NCBI GenBank assembly: GCA_949358305.1
Contig: OX442320.1
Location: forward strand, 9,316,259 to 9,380,258
DNA length: 64,000 nucleotides
Source of the DNA: Strigamia acuminata
Lineage: Eukaryota > Arthropoda > Chilopoda > Geophilomorpha > Linotaeniidae
Reading direction: 5' to 3'
Of this stretch, positions 12,701 through 24,842 are shown piece by piece (the stretch's first letter is position 1; the number at the start of each line of letters is the position of its first letter). Below the pieces are notes generated by a model. That model was not told the DNA's origin. It ran no database searches and saw nothing but the letters and a program-made list of their open reading frames with translations. A program made the translations under genes and the position numbers.

Positions 12701-15700
12701 GGTCATGGAAACTCCAACTGGGATTAAAGAAGGCGATCTGAAGAAACCTGAAATACAAATGGATGAAGCGAAACCGTTTGTAATTACGCAAGAAGGCATT
12801 TCAGTTCGAGAAGTAAATGTTGGGTACGTTGAAGAAGAATTGCTCAGCGAAATAACTCCAACTAGCAAAACAGCTCGACGAACAGTTTTACCAAACGAAC
12901 ACATCAATGTAGAAGAAACTCAGTTTGATATTTCTGAAGAAATCTTGGTTCACAAAAAGGCGCCCAAGGAAGGCAAAGCGAATGTTGCAGTTCCTGAAAT
13001 GGAAGCGATCGAAGTTGATGAGATAATAACAGGAAGTTCGTTTAAAGATGCAACGATAATTGCGCCGAAAAGTGATCAAGCGGAGGGAATTCTGGTTCCT
13101 CAAGAAAGTATTTCTGTTATTCAGGTTGTTGGGAGTGACAAAGAGGGATTTTACACGCCTGGACAGTTGCCATTAAGTTCTCAGGCCGAAACATCAATGT
13201 TTTTCGAACAACATTTGTCAGTTCTTCAAGTTTTGACTGGATCGAGAGAAGAGGAATGTCCGGTGGAACAAATACCAAAGAAAAGAACTGCGGAATATGC
13301 CATGACACCGCAAGAAGCGCTAGAAATAATCGAAATGCCATCAGAGGTAAAAGAAGAGGATCTGAAAACGGATAAGGCGCCAAGACCAGAAGAAACCTCG
13401 TTGTCATTTGTGTCGCAAGAAACGATTCAAGTGGGTTTGGTCGAAGTTGACCACAAGGAAGGAGTATTTATTCCAGATAAAGGACCGGTGGAATTGCAGC
13501 TTGACTCGCAATTTGTGGCTCAAGAAGCGATCATCACAGCAGAAACGCAAGTGGAGCACAAAGAAAACGAACTGCAACCAGATTTAACGCCAAAACTGAC
13601 GCAGGCCGAAAAATCAATCAATGAAACAGAAGCAATCGAAATTGAAGAAGTTGTTCTTGGGGTTCAATCGGGAGAAATGCCGAAAAGGAAAGTGCCAAAA
13701 ACGGACGAAGCGTACCAATTACTTATTGAACACGAAACAATAGCAGTTGAAGAAACCGAAAAGCTGATCAAAGAAGGTGAATATGTCACGGATAAAATGC
13801 CCGTTGGAATTTGGCCAAGACACAAGACCATTACGGACACTCATGTGACGGTAACCGAAGTTAATGAAAGCCAATCGGAAGATACTTTTGCCGCGGGAGA
13901 AATACCAGAAAGTCGAAAAGCTTTACCCGAGGTGTTAACGCAAGAAGCAATTACGGTCCGGGAAGTATCTGAGCATCTAGACACGTGTCCGTTTGAGGAA
14001 CAAATCCAAGTGGTCAGTGAAAAGGCTAAACAAGACTTACTTGTCCACTTGTCAACCAACGTAATCGAAATTCAAGCTTCCGAAATCGAAGGGGATTTGA
14101 GCGAAGATGAAGTTATTCCCAAACGAAAAGCTAAGTCGTTGTTGTCGACGCAAGAACACATAAATGTACTGGAAATGCAATTAGCAAGTAAAGAAGAAGA
14201 TTTGAGCGTGGAAGAGGAAGTTAGACGGCGAACAGCGGTTAAAGTAATTTCTGAAATTGAGGCAATTGAAGTGTCGCAAGTGCAGGCAGGATCAACTGTT
14301 GGAGAGTTTGTTCGAGAAGGAATACCGGATTCGGACGAAGTCGTGCCGAAGTTTGTCGGACAAGAAACGCTGTCTGTGACTGAAATCAACGCCGATGATA
14401 AGGAAGGAATATTTACACCTGGGAAATTACCAACGTCGGCGCAGGCGGGAATGGCTTTCAGAGTGGAGGAACACATTTCTGTGGCGGAAGCGGAGATTAG
14501 TTTGAAAGAGGAGAAATATACACCTGGGAAAATACCCGATGAAATCACAGCCAAATCTCAATTGACTCTGACCGAAGCTGTTCGAGTCTCCGAAGTAGAA
14601 ACCGAAGAAAGGGAACACGAAATGGTCGATGATGTTCCTGACGCACAGAAGGCTAGACCAGAAATAAACGTCCAAATGAGTGTGAATGTCCATGAACTGA
14701 ATCCGCAAGTCAAAGAAGGAAAGTTCACTCCGGATGTGACGCCTGATATGAAGAAAGCAATGCCGGACGTTGTGCCTGTTGAAGGAATTTTAGTTTTGCA
14801 AGTTACGACTGGTATCAAGGAAAGCGAATACATGAGTGAAGATCTACCACGGCAAAGACATGGTCAACCAATGATTGACGGAAATATCGCGCTTGGAGTT
14901 TTACAAGTGAGTGCAACGGGAAGTTTGGGGCAATTAATCGAAGATAGTTTCAAAACAGAACAAGCCGAAGGCACGATAACTTCGCAACAGACAATCATGG
15001 TTTCTGAAACCGAAATAGCATTAAAAGAAGGTGAATTTGTTGCAAAATGTCTACCAGACTCTGTGGAAGCCAGCCACTCATTGTTACCACACGAACATGT
15101 CCAAGTAAGTGAGGTGACTTCAGAAACCAAAGAATACCATTTAGTTCCAACTTCCCAACCTTCCGAACAATTTGCCACACCCGGAATGCCCTCTAGTGAA
15201 GCTCTAAACGTAGAACAAATCCCCACACACGTAATAACTGGCGATTTAGCACCCGATGCAGAAATGCAAACTGGTGAAGCCAGCGAGGAAATTACGACTG
15301 AAGAGGGCATTACAATACAACAGATCGCAACACACCTGAAAGAAGGGGAGTTTATACCCGACAGACTTCCACGAGAAATTACAGCAAAGACATTTTTCAC
15401 ATTACACAAACATTACGAGGTGGAGGCAGTGGAGAGCGATGAGTTGGAAGGTTCCTACAAAGCTAAGACATTATTACAGAACAAAAAACAAGCAATGGCT
15501 TCATTTCCAGAAGCGGAGTCACTCGAAATATACGAAGTGATGTCGTCACTGGGTCCAGGGGAAGTTCCAATTCTTCCAATGGTCGAGGAACAGCCTAATT
15601 TACTTTTGTTGCCTAACCTACTAGCGTGTGTTGCAGATGTAGTTCCCGAAGAAACTTTGGTTGATTTCCATCGTGAAGAAGCGGAAGAATTGACGGCAGA

Positions 15701-16401
15701 GATGGTTATTTTGGAAAGCGAATCGATCCAGGTGCAAGAGGTTTCACCCGCAGCTCAGCCGAGGGAAATGAGTCCTGACGAGGTCCCACAACGGATGACG
15801 GCAAGACCCAATTACATTCCTCAACAAACGGCAATAACGACGGAGATTGAGTCGGGTCAGGTGGAAGAGGAATATGTTCCCGGGCAGAAACCAAAAGAAC
15901 ACGTAGCGCAGTCGCTTATTCCGTTAGATGAATCAATCCAGGTGACGGAGATTCTGATCGACTCCGAGGAAGAGGAATTTCAACCGAGTTTAAAACCTGA
16001 TGTCAAGAATGCCAAGACAAGCGTGTTGAGTCAAGAACACGTGATAGTGAGCGAAGTGACTTCACAGTCAGAAACTCAAGACTATTCAATTGATGAGAAA
16101 CCGTCGAGTAAGAAAGCAGTTGTTGTCATTTCTGGTCATTCTTCGTTGGTCGTTGAAGAAATTGAAGCCAGTCAGAAGGAAATTGATTACGAGGAAGTGG
16201 TTTTGAGTAAATCCACTGCAAACACTACAATATCCGAAGGTGAAGCCATTACTGTGACTGAAATCGAGGCACATGTCACTCCTGAGAATTTGGACGAAAT
16301 CAAAACTAAAGAATACCAAGCAACGTTTTCTGTTCCTAGTCAAGAAACCACCGTTGTATCTGAAATTATGTCTAATCTTAGAGAGGAAGAATTTATTCCA
16401 G
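766..16401 (+). CDS. sls: Sallimus/titin giant repeat exon (about 5,212 residues)
   Basis: A single 15.6-kb exon, entered at phase 1 after TTTCAG and left at phase 1 (CCAG|GTAACA). In order it encodes: K/E-rich PEVK-like sequence (766-2,400); 29-residue repeats with a TEMxTEF core (about 2,650-4,075); another K/E-rich block (about 4,080-4,800); and a very long array of about 35-residue units whose core is EHLxVSEVxxxxKEGEYxPGxLP (about 4,900 to the end). The array continues across the next intron without a break (EEFIPG | DELPNTKKAL). No Ig, Fn3 or membrane segments are visible. Crayfish I-connectin and Drosophila Sls are known to carry tandem 68-71-residue repeats next to PEVK regions, so this is assigned to the extensible I-band part. 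Mechanical function is inferred. Confidence 0.85.
1620..2375 (+). repeat. K/E-rich 73-residue PEVK-like repeats
   Basis: The segment PKPEDEKVITKVKKIKKKPK, followed by a TRRREVRI.TTGQ block and TIEEISTEP, recurs starting near 1,620, 1,839 and 2,184. The first two copies are 219 nt apart. The third is 345 nt further on because a degenerate partial copy (near 2,050) lies between. All copies are in frame with the exon. Confidence 0.7.
2658..4075 (+). repeat. 29-residue (87-nt) repeat array, TEMxTEF type
   Basis: Units of the form DVTEMxTxFxPDxPKKxKAKxR followed by E-x-x-L-x-R-P recur in frame. Starts at about 3,069, 3,156, 3,243, 3,330, 3,417, 3,504, 3,591, 3,681, 3,768, 3,855, 3,942 and 4,029 show an 87-nt step with one 90-nt step. 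Weaker copies lie at 2,658, 2,751 and 2,979. The period differs from the 35-residue array downstream, although both share a short acidic strand motif followed by a basic Pro-rich spacer. Confidence 0.8.
4900..16401 (+). repeat. 35-residue unit array with 105- and 210-residue higher order
   Basis: Units of 34-36 residues contain EHLxVSEV, then K-E-x-E/D-Y/F, then PGxLP. One unit type, EAxEVSEIVxGxxxGxV followed by KPKxDQA, recurs at about 6,950, 7,265, 7,890, 8,205, 8,520, 9,140, 9,770, 10,500, 11,130, 11,750, 12,385, 13,005, 13,630, 14,260, 14,890 and 15,520. Steps are close to 315 or 625 nt, that is three or six units, except where a K/E-rich insert adds about 100 nt near 9,830. Positions are read by eye to within a few codons. 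Confidence 0.8.
9828..10110 (+). repeat. 93-nt triplicate insert in the 35-residue array
   Basis: Three in-frame copies of a 31-residue segment start near 9,828, 9,921 and 10,014. Their core is EVKRxxQxSxLLVTEVKR followed by a KPDESEEEE tract. The insert is followed by a basic patch (RRKKKSRQRK) before the normal units resume at about 10,270. It explains the one over-long step in the higher-order periodicity. Confidence 0.8.
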
Positions 16402-16458
16402 GTAACAATTTATTGTTTTTTTAATGTACATTGTAATTTTAACTTTTTTTCTTTGCAG

Positions 16459-19400
16459 ATGAATTACCAAATACGAAAAAGGCATTAGCTATTGTACCCA
16501 CACAAGAGCACATCATTGTGTCCGAAATGCTAGCGGGAGTTTCGGAAGAAAAATTGAAACTCAAAGACACCCCGACTCAGCAGATAGCCAATTCAGATAT
16601 AGTCACAGATTTATCAGTCATCGTTGCCGAAGTAACAACGGCTGATATGCCATCCTTATACGAATCGGCACAATTACCCGAACAGAAAATGGCAGATTGG
16701 TCAGTACCCGCTCAGGAGTCTGTCACGACAGGTCACATCCATTTTCTCGAAGCCGAAGAGGAATTGGCGAAGAAAAAACAACCGCAGATGGAACAAGCTA
16801 GGATGAAGATACCACAAGTCGAATCACTCACCGTTTGCGAAGTCACATCGGAAAGCACCACTAAAGATCACGTGCCGGAGAAGTTGAAGAGCGATACGGC
16901 GGAAACTGTGGTTCAGACGATTCACAGCGTGTCTGTTTCGGATGTACAAACGCACCAAAAGGAAGGAGAATTTGTTCCTGATCGGTTACCGGAAGAGATT
17001 TTGGCTAAGGTGAGCATTCCGACTGGTGAACACATGATCGTGTCGGAGGTCGAGACGGCCCAAGCGGAGGGAATTGCAGTTCTGGAGAAGTTTCCAACAG
17101 AAGACATGGCTAAACAGAAGTGGAATGTTGAGGAACATGTTCAAGTGCGAGAAACAATGACAGAAATCAGAGAAGAAGATTTTGAGAGTGAGAAATTAAT
17201 CAGTTCAACAGCTAAAAGACGAATTTCTCCTCTCGGGCATTACTTTGTTGATGAAATCCAACCGGACTCAGGCTGTGGGGACTTACCCGAGCTGAAGGAA
17301 CCTCGAAAAGACAAAGCCAGAACGACTTTACCTTTGACTCATCCATTGGAGATCGAAGAAGTTGAATCGGCGGAAATGGAGAAGCGTTTCAAAGCGGGTG
17401 AAGTGCCTGGTCAAGACAAAGCCAAAACACAAATTTCCACGCAAGAGCATTTAACAATTTGTGAAGTTACGACTGAAGGATCGTCCGAAGATTTCGACAA
17501 ATTCCCGTTCAAACAAGACAAGGCAAAATCCGTAGTATCGCTTCAAGAATCGGTGATTGTGGAAGAGGCAGAGTCTGGCGAGAAGGAAGGAGTTTTTAAA
17601 GCGGGAGAACTGCCGGGACAAGACAAAGCCAAACCCAAAGTTATGATCCAAGAACACATAACTGTTGAAGAAGTGTCGTCGGAGTTAGTCCCCGATGAAC
17701 TGACACCAAAAACGTGGAAAACCGACAAGGTTAAGACCACAATTCCAACCCAAGAATCTATTCAGGTGGAGCAAACTGAGTCTGCTGAAATCGAAGGCAC
17801 TTTCATGCCAGGGGAAATTCCTGGTCAGGATAAAGCCAGAAGGAAAATGAGCACGCTCGACCATTTGTCAATATCCGAAACTGTTTCGCACGAATCTCAA
17901 CCGGACGAATTCACCGACGAGGCGCCGTGGGAAGATAAAGCCAAGAAAAGCGTTTTAACTCAAGAATTTTTAGTCGTGCAGGCGGTGTCTTTTGCGGAAT
18001 CAGAGACAACGTTTGAAGCTGGTGAAGTGCCTGGTCAGGACAAGGCTAAAACCAGGTGGACCACGCAAGAGCACATAGTCACACAGCAAGTAACTGAAGA
18101 AGGAACGTCTGAGGAATTTGAAAAGTTTAAGTTAATTGAAGCAAACGCGAGGAAAACCGCCTTGCTTCAAGAATCAGTTGTTGTTATGCAAGTGGAATCT
18201 GCTGAAAAAGAAAATGTTTTCGAAGCTGGTCATTTACCGGGCGAAGACAAAGCAAAGACTAAAGTTACGACGCAAGACCACATCACCGTTAGTCAAATCA
18301 CAACTGAAGACGGGATGCCGGAGGAGTTTACGGAAGAAACTCCGTGGCAAGACAAAGCGAAGCGAAAGATGTCCGCATTCGAGTCTTTGGTCGTTCAGAC
18401 TGTGCAGTCTGGGGAAGTTGAAATGACTTTTCAACCCGGAGAAATTCCAGGAGCTGACAGAGCAAAAGCTAAATTCACGAGTCAAGAGCATAGAATGACA
18501 TCTGTAACAATAGCGGACGACACAACCGATGTATTTACTGAAGAAATTCCCCAAGAAGATCGTGCAAAACAGCGGTTACCTATTGAAGAATCTTTTATTG
18601 TAGTTTCGGAAGCAGAAATTGCAGAAAAAGTTAGACATCCTGAAGAAATTGAAGCTCCCATAACTGACAAAGCACGGAGAAGATTGTCCGCCATGGAGCA
18701 TTTGACCGTGTCTGAAGTGACGTCCGAAGACACAACCGGTGACGTAACGCACGAAAAACCTCGCGCAGATTTGGCCAAAACTGTTTTGTCCAGGCAGGAG
18801 CCATTGGTGGTCGAAGAAACCGAACTTGCTGAAAAAGTCGTTCAGTTTAAGGCCGGTGAAGTACCTGGACAAGATCGTGCCAAAACCAGATTGTCGACGC
18901 GGGAACATATAATTACGGAAGAAACCACGTCGGAATTAGCTCCGGACGAGTTGGTTCACGAAAAACCGAAGAAAGACATCGCTAAAACACAATTGTTGAT
19001 ACAAGAATCTTTGACTGTTGCTGAAACTGAAATTTCCGAGAATTTTGACCAGTTTAAAGCTGGAGAAATACCTGGTGAAGATCGTGCCAAGTTGAGGTTT
19101 ACGGCTCAAGAACACATGACCGTTGAGGAAACGAAATCGGAATCAGCAACGGATGAACTGACGACTGAAAAACCGAAAAAAGACGTCGGAAAATCTATAC
19201 TCTCAACTTTGGAATCAATAACGATCGAAGCAATTGAATCCGCCGAGAAAGAAGGAGATTTCAAAGCCGGCGAAGTACCCGGGCAAGATAGAGCCAAGCC
19301 AAGATTCCCGGCACAAGACCACATTGTAGTGGAAGAAGTCACATCCGAAGGAATAACCGAAGAATTGAGAATCTCCAAGAGTAAGGAAGAAACTGCTAAA

Positions 19401-22400
19401 AGGAGATTCTCGACGCGAGAAGGACTAATCATCGAGGAAGCCGAATTAGCCCAGAAAGCAGTTCAGTTTAAGGCTGGCGAACTACCTGGTCAAGATTTTG
19501 CCAAAACGAAATTGATGCCTCAAGAACACATCACGGTTGAGGAGATGGTGGCGGAAACGTCACCGGATGAATTGACGCAGGAAAAACCAAAGAAAGACAT
19601 GGCAAAATCCATTTTGTCCGTTTTGGAATTTTTATTAGTCGAAACCACTGAATCGGCCGAGAAAGAAGGAGTTTTTAAAGCCGGGGAATTGCCCGGACAA
19701 AACCACGCTAAGCAAAAATTGTCGACGCAGGAACACGTGACTGTTGAAGAAACGAGTTCGGAGACCGCACCGTTCGAATTGATAGAAGAAAAACCCAAAA
19801 AGGATTTGGCCAAAGCTATGCTTTCGGTTCTGGAGTTCCTAGAAGTCGAGGCGACCGAATCGGCTGAAAAGGAGGGCATTTTCAAGGCTGGAGAATTGCC
19901 CGGACAAGACCATGCTAAAACGAGGTTCATTCAGCAGGAACACATCACGGTGTACGAAACGACCGAAGAGGAAGACACGGACGAATTCAAGAAGGAAAAG
20001 GTGCAGAAGGATTCGGCTAAAACTTATTTGCCGTCTTTGGAGCCGCTGGTTATCGAAGAGATTGAAATCGCCGAGAAAGTGGTTCAGTTTAAAGCCGGAC
20101 AGGTGCCGGGCGAAGACCATGCTAAAAGAAGAGTTTCGACCATGGAACACATCGAAATTGAGGAAACAAAAACCGAATTAGCGCCGGACGAGTTGGTTTT
20201 GGACAAGCCGAAGAAAGACATTGCCAAAGCCATTTGGTCCGCACTTCAGCCGTTGTTGATCGAAGAAGCTGAAGTGGCCGAGAAGGCACCGCAGTTCCAA
20301 GCGGGTGAAATACCGGGCCAGGATTACGCCAAAACGAGGCTATCGAGTCACGAACACATCACGGTCGAAGAAACGACGAGCGAAACAGCTCCGGAGGATT
20401 TAGACACTAAAAAACCCAAACAGGACATTGCTAAATCGATATTGTCCGCTTTGGAGTTTATCACGGTGGAGTCCACCGAGTCTGCAGAGAAAGAGGGGTC
20501 GTTTAAAGCCGGAGAATTGCCCGGTCAGGATAAAGCTAAGAGGAGATTTTCCACTAGGGAATATTTAGTCACGGAAGAGACTAATTTGGAAGGGGTTACC
20601 GATGAATTGAAGCCGACGAAACACAAGGAGGATACTGGCAAGACGTCTTTGTCTGTGCAGGAGTTTTTGATCGTTGAGGAAACGGAGTCGGCCGAAAAGG
20701 AGACCACGTTTAAAGCCGGCGAACTCCCTGGACAGGATTATGCGAAAACGAAATTAATGTCGCAAGAACACATTTTTGTTGAGGAGACCACGTCCGATAC
20801 CGAACCGGATGAACTGTTGCAGGATAAACCGAAGAAAGACATCGCAAAGTCCATTTTGTCCGGGTTGGAGTTTCTGTTGATCGAAGCTACGGAGTCGGCC
20901 GAAAAGGAAGGCTCGTTTAAAGCCGGCGAGTTGCCCGGTCAGGATCGTGCCAAACGGAGGTTTTCCACTCGGGAACACGTGATTGTTGAAGAAACGGTTG
21001 AAGCAACTGCATCGGACGAGCTCAGTTTGGATAAACCTAAGAAAGACATCGCGAAGGCAATTTTGTCCGCTTTGGAGTTTCTCACCGTTGAGGCGACCGA
21101 GTCTGCGGAGAAAGAAGGGACGTTTAAAGCGGGAGAACTTCCTGGACAGGACAAAGCGAAGAGCAAATTGTCGACGCAAGAGCACATTACCGTGTCGCAA
21201 GTGGAAACTGAAGATTTCCCGGATGAATTCACGAAAACGGAAGTGAAAAAGGACTTGGCCAAGCGACGAGTGTCCACGATGGAGTCTCTCGTTGTGTCGG
21301 AAGTCGAGACGGATGAAAGGGAATTGACGTTTGCACCAGGGGAAATTCCTGGGCAGGATAGAGTGAAGCCGAAATTTACCACTCAAGAACACATCATCGT
21401 AGAAGAAACGCTAGAAGAGTCGGCTCCCGATACGTTTAGTGAACACGAACCTAAGACTGATAGGGTGAAACCGCGATTGTCGGAAGAGAGGTCCGTCGTG
21501 ATATCGGAAGCGGAAATTTCTGAAAATGCTCAAAGTTTTAAAGCCGGTGAAGTTCCTGGTCAAGACAAGGCAAAGAGACGACTTTCGGTTAGGGAACACA
21601 TTACGATCGCGCACATTCAAACGAGCGATGAAGCTGAAGAGTTTCAACCAGGTCGAGTCCCCGGTGAGCGACAGATCACTGAAAAAGATGTGAAGGATTT
21701 GCCGATTGCCGAAATGGTTGAAGTGACTGTCGAGGAAATGAAAGAGGTGGAGGAAGTTGAAGAAAAGAAAGTGGTAATTAAGAAACCTAAGGTCAAAGTT
21801 GAGGAAGAAGTTGTGGAAGAAGTTGAGGAAGAAACTGGAGCGACGTTTACTATTAAGAAGGAGAAACCTGAAGTTGTTGAGGAGGAGGAAGAGGAAGTGA
21901 CAACTACAACGGTCATTAAGAAGAGGAAAGAAAAGCCGAAGAAGGAGGAGGTCGAGGAAGGAACTTTTACCGTCAAAAAGTTGGAGAAACCGGAAGTTGA
22001 AGAAGAAAAGCCGCAGCAAGCGGAGGTTGAAGAGGTCGAGGAAACGTTTGTGTTGAAGAAGAAAGCGAGTGAAGAAACGGTGGAAGAGGAAGAAGTGACG
22101 ACTAAAATCACGCTCAAAAAGAAGAAACCAAAATTGGAAAAAGGCGAAATTGTCGAGTTTGAAGCGACCAAACCTGAAGAATTAAAAATGGAGGAAGTTG
22201 AAGAACATGGCGAGACTGCTACGATTTCGTTGAAAAAACCAAAGAAACCGAAATTAGTCAAAGAGGAAATTGAAGAAGCGACGCTCACTTTGGGGCAGCC
22301 GAAAAAACTGGAAGTCACCGAAGTGACGGAGGAGTCTGAAACAGCAACTTTAACGCTGAAAAAACCAAAGAAACCGAAATTAGTCAAAGAGGAAATTGAA

Positions 22401-24504
22401 GAAGCAACGCTCACTTTGGGGCAACCGAAAAAACTGGAAGTCACTGAAGTGACGGAGGAGTCTGAAACAGCAACTTTAACGCTGAAAAAACCAAAGAAAC
22501 CGAAATTAGTCAAAGAGGAAATTGAAGAAGCGACGCTCACTTTGGGGCAACCGAAAAAACCGGAAGTTACTGAAGTGACGGAAGAGTCTGAAACGGCGAC
22601 ATTAACGCTGAAAAAACCCAAAAAGCCGAAATTAGAGAAAGGCGAATACCAAGAGGCGAGTGTTGTGTTGGAAATGCCGAAAAAGACCGAAGTGAGTGAA
22701 GTGACCGAAGAGTCAGAAACAGCGACGTTAACGCTGAAAAAACCCAAAAAGCCGAAATTGGAGAAAGTAGAATACCAAGAAGCATCCATTACCATTTTGC
22801 AGCCCAAGAAAACGGAAGTGACGGAAATAACGGAGGTTATGGAGACAGCTACCGTAACACTGAGGAAACCCAAGAAACCAAAACTTGAGAAAGTCGAGTA
22901 CCAGTCGGTGTCTGTGTCTTTGGAACAGCCGAAGAAATCGGAGGTGTTTGAAGTATCGGAAGTGGCAGAAACCGCAACGATTAGATTGACGAAACCTAAA
23001 AAGCAGAAGGTTGTGAAAGAAGAGATTCACGAGGTTTCGTTTACCATACAGACACCGCAGAAGGCGACGGTGGAAGAAGTGACGGATGTTGCGGAAACGG
23101 CGACAATTACTGTGAAAAGAAAAAAGAAACCGGAAGAAACTAAAGTGGAAGAAATGTCCGTCGGATTGACGTTGCAGCAAGAAGTGGAGACTGAAGAAGT
23201 GCCCGAAACTGCAGTCACGTTGAAGAAACCCGAAGATGCAAAAACCACAGAAGAGGAGGAAACGACTGTCACTGAGAAAACCACAGTTACTCTGAAGAAA
23301 CCGGAAAAGGAGGAACCAAAAGAAGAAGAGACGACGACTGAAGTGACACTTAAGAAAAAGAAAGAGAAACCTAAGAAAGGGGAAGCCGAAGAAGTGACGC
23401 TGAAGATTGAAAAACCGAAGAAACTGGAAGAGACCGTGGTCGAGGAGGAAACTGCCAAAATAACCATCAAGAAACCTAAGAAAAAAGTGGAGGAAGAAGA
23501 GGCCGTTTCCGTGACGCTGAAGAAAGAAAAACCGGAGGAGAAACCCAAAAAGGAACCGGAAGAAGCAGTGACTGTCATCATCAAGAAAAAAGAAGAAAAA
23601 CCTGAGGAAAAGCCAGAAGAAGACGTGACTGTCACCCTCAAGGAAAAGGAAGAAAAGCCTAAACAGGAAGCGGAAGAAGCCGTTGTTGTCACTATTAAGA
23701 AGGACGAAAAGCCCGAAGAGAAGCCGGAAGTCGAAGAAACCGTAAAGAAAGCGAAGAAACCAAAACTCGTGAAGGAAGAAATAGTGGAGGAAACTGTGAC
23801 GATTAAGAAACCGGAGAAGGTCGAAGTGACTGAAGAAACGTTGGTTTTGCATAAACCCAAGGTGGAGGAAATTGAAGAGACGAAAGTGTCTTTGAAAATT
23901 AAGAAGCCGAAGAAGAAAGAGGAGCCGAAAGAAGAGGAAGCGGTGTTCGTTGCCACCACTTTGAAGAAACCCAAGCCGGAAGAACCCGAAACTAAGTTTA
24001 TAATTCAGAAGAAAGAGGAAATATTTTACGGAGTGACTCTGAGGAGAACTTCGACCGCTTCGACGAAATCGGAGGACGAAGAGGTCACTTTGGAGGTCAT
24101 AAGACCCGCTGGAGAGACCGTCGAAGAGGAAGAAGAGGAAGCGACGGTGACTTTGAAGAAGAAACCGAAGGAAGAGGAGGAGAAACCGGAAGATGTTGTC
24201 GCTGAAACGACGCTGAAGAAGCCAAAGAAGCCGAAGAAACCAAAACCTCAAGAGGAAACGTACGAGGAAGCGACCATGACATTAAAGAAACCGGAAAAGC
24301 CAAGTCAAGTGGATTCTGAGGGGAGTTTGCAACAGGCAGAGGCGACTTTTACTCTGAAGAAAGAAGAAACTAAAGAAGATTTTGTTACCGAAGACGTTTC
24401 TACAGAGTTGACGATTAAGAAGAAGAAACCTGTTAAGGAAAAGGAGACGGAGGAAATTGTGGAGAGTTTTACATTGGTAAAGAAGGAGAAACCACAAATC
24501 GAAG
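16459..24504 (+). CDS. sls: Sallimus/titin 70-residue repeats plus first PEVK block
   Basis: An 8.0-kb exon (about 2,682 residues), entered at phase 1 after TTTGCAG and left at phase 1 (GAAG|GTTAGT). From 16,459 to about 17,390 it continues the 35-residue units. From about 17,390 to 21,665 it holds about 21 regular 69-70-residue repeats containing GELPGQDKAK and EHITVEE. From about 21,680 to the end it is a PEVK-type block of KKPKKPK, EEE and TATLTLKKP tracts with a YGVTLRR motif near 24,027. PEVK sequence is the elastic element of titins. Repeats of this size beside PEVK are known from insect Sls and crayfish I-connectin. No domain fold is recognisable. Confidence 0.85.
17390..21665 (+). repeat. 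About 21 tandem 69-70-residue repeats (GxxPGQDKAK type)
   Basis: The marker G-E-L/V/I-P-G-Q-D-x-A-K recurs near 17,399, 17,605, 17,815, 18,025, 18,230, 18,440, 18,855, 19,065, 19,268, 19,480, 19,685, 19,900, 20,100, 20,305, 20,515, 20,720, 20,930, 21,130, 21,340 and 21,545; a degenerate unit fills 18,650. The step is 205-215 nt. Each repeat consists of two 35-residue halves, one with EHITVEE and one with LEFLxVEATESAEKEG. Confidence 0.85.
22234..22995 (+). repeat. 126-bp (42-residue) PEVK repeats, six copies
   Basis: The core KKPKKPKLxKxEx followed by EATLTL, QPKKxEVTEVTEE and SETATLTL recurs exactly every 126 nt: the KKPKPK codons fall at 22,245, 22,371, 22,497, 22,623, 22,749 and 22,875. 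The first three copies are nearly identical at the nucleotide level and the last three have diverged. The repeat keeps the reading frame. Confidence 0.9.
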
Positions 24505-24842
24505 GTTAGTTTGTATAATTACGCATTTTTATAATGTTTTATTTTAATTTAGTGAATTTTTTAGTTGAGCTTTGCGTATTGTAAAGATTATTTTTTCAGA
24601 AAAATTGTCTAAAATACTGAGCTTTATGCGTAAATTGATTTAAATTGTTGGCGTTAATTTTTCGATGTTTGCTATTGTTGGCTTTAAAGCATATTTAATG
24701 CAGTTATGCAATCGTTTCGTTGATGTCAATTGCTCGCTTTAAATCGAATTTAATGCAGTTATGCAATTGTTTCGTTAATGTCAATTGCTCGCTTTTGTAT
24801 GTTTGATGTTGATTTTTTGTGTCTTATATATTGCACAAGCAG
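24505..24842 (+). other. Intron of 338 nt with a 55-bp tandem duplication
   Basis: GTTAGT donor and GCACAAGCAG acceptor. It contains two near-identical 55-bp copies (24,681-24,735 and 24,736-24,790), each running from gctttaaa to gtcaattgctc. The copies differ at a handful of positions. I see no open exon in it. Confidence 0.8.

Noticed and set aside
21644-24251. Long minus-strand open frames over the PEVK exon
   Set aside because: Same cause: antisense of Lys/Glu-rich codons. Composition is pure low-complexity Ser/Phe/Leu with no domain.
1620-24500. CRISPR-like or satellite array because of regular direct repeats
   Set aside because: Repeats are in frame, protein-level, diverged at synonymous sites and part of one coding exon series. 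There are no spacers and this is an animal gene.
24785-24842. A Met-initiated hydrophobic stretch that reads like a signal peptide before the second PEVK exon
   Set aside because: It lies in the intron, upstream of a good acceptor (CACAAGCAG at 24,842). The joined exons keep phase 1 and titin repeats are cytoplasmic.
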